Assembly (NCBI GenBank): GCA_030633145.1
Contig: DAOVTM010000045.1
Coordinates: forward strand, 1 to 14,393
Direction: 5' to 3'
Origin: Desulfobulbaceae bacterium
GTDB lineage: Bacteria > Desulfobacterota > Desulfobulbia > Desulfobulbales > Desulfobulbaceae
DNA length: 14,393 nucleotides
Notes under the pieces: generated by a model
Database searches by the model: none
Seen by the model: only the letters and a program-made list of their open reading frames with translations
What the model was told of the DNA's origin: nothing
In this document: piece by piece, positions 14,150 to 14,393 of the stretch
Position numbering within the stretch: the first letter of the stretch is position 1
Layout of the letters: the number at the start of each line of letters is the position of its first letter
Made by a program: the position numbers and the translations under genes

Positions 14150-14393
14150 TCAAAAATCACCAAAATGACGTATATTCTTTAAATTATTCAGAAAAAAATT
14201 AGCATACTTTGCGAGACACCACCAATTTCCTGTTGACTGAGAAATTTTAGTTGTACAATGATCCTCGAGAATAGAAAATATTTTCACGGATTGTTTGATT
14301 AGCATGAACATGTTGGAGTCCAAGTAATACTGCTGGAATATCATCACGAGACTTGAAGTCGATTTCAATTTCTGATATAGGCAGGTCGCCAAG
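14150..14393 (-). pseudogene. Frameshifted N-terminal remnant of an ISNCY-like transposase (cut by right edge)
   Basis: Reading in from the right edge on the - strand, the first frame gives DLPISEIEIDFKSRDDIPAV, then LLGLQHVHANQTIREN, before a stop. The pattern 'PIxEIxFDxKSRDDIPxxLxGLQHI' is typical of the N-terminus of ISNCY-type transposases. Near the aaaa at about 14282-14285 the match moves to another frame (IFSILEDH...KISQSTGN), which ends at TGA 14152-14150. One extra A would explain the shift. The catalytic part is absent, since the frame ends in AT-rich sequence before the receptor gene. The family is assigned from remembered sequence features. Confidence 0.55.

Overview
The window looks like accessory chromosome of a sulfate-reducing or sulfur-disproportionating Desulfobacterota, perhaps the Desulfobulbales or cable-bacteria side. 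This placement is an inference of moderate-to-low confidence. It rests on gene content (a likely selenocysteine codon, several large methyl-accepting chemotaxis proteins, an archaeal-type DhnA aldolase beside a beta-RFAP-synthase-like GHMP protein), on mid-range base composition, and on many short palindromic repeats and decayed mobile genes. No rRNA, tRNA or CRISPR array was seen.

Left part (1-2605, + strand). The tail of a possible Rpn/DUF4351-type protein is followed by a metal-responsive operon: an ArsR-type repressor with an ELCVCE site, an ArsP/DUF318-type permease, and a two-zinc-ribbon membrane protein. The permease is the main discovery. Its ribosome binding site and ATG are at 656-668, but the frame meets a UGA after 16 codons. 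Directly after the UGA, at the right distance, is a 7-bp hairpin with an AGGA loop, and the same frame continues without a stop into the permease. This is the expected layout of a selenoprotein with an N-terminal Cys-Sec pair. The operon lies between two near-identical 48-bp direct repeats, the right one part of a fold-back element.

Middle part (2606-6601, - strand). Two gene pairs form an uncharacterised metabolic locus. A GHMP-superfamily protein resembling beta-ribofuranosylaminobenzene 5'-phosphate synthase abuts a TrpF-like isomerase (TAA directly followed by ATG). After a 200-bp gap holding a 17-bp palindrome come a zinc-dependent medium-chain dehydrogenase and a DhnA-family class I aldolase. 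Together they suggest biosynthesis of an unknown aromatic or sugar-phosphate metabolite.

Right part (6851-13902, - strand). Three transmembrane chemoreceptors follow one another. They share the cytoplasmic signalling tip but differ in sensor: a small alpha/beta-looking domain, a tandemly duplicated CHASE3-like domain, and a helical-bimodular-like domain with three copies of its signature helix. The last two end in the same EFERF pentapeptide, a probable CheR/CheB tether.

Between receptors two and three (10627-11660) is a non-coding and decaying stretch: a 94-bp duplicated promoter block, 7-nt tandem repeats, perfect palindromes, a broken solute-binding protein gene and its terminator. The right edge carries the frameshifted start of an ISNCY-like transposase on the - strand.
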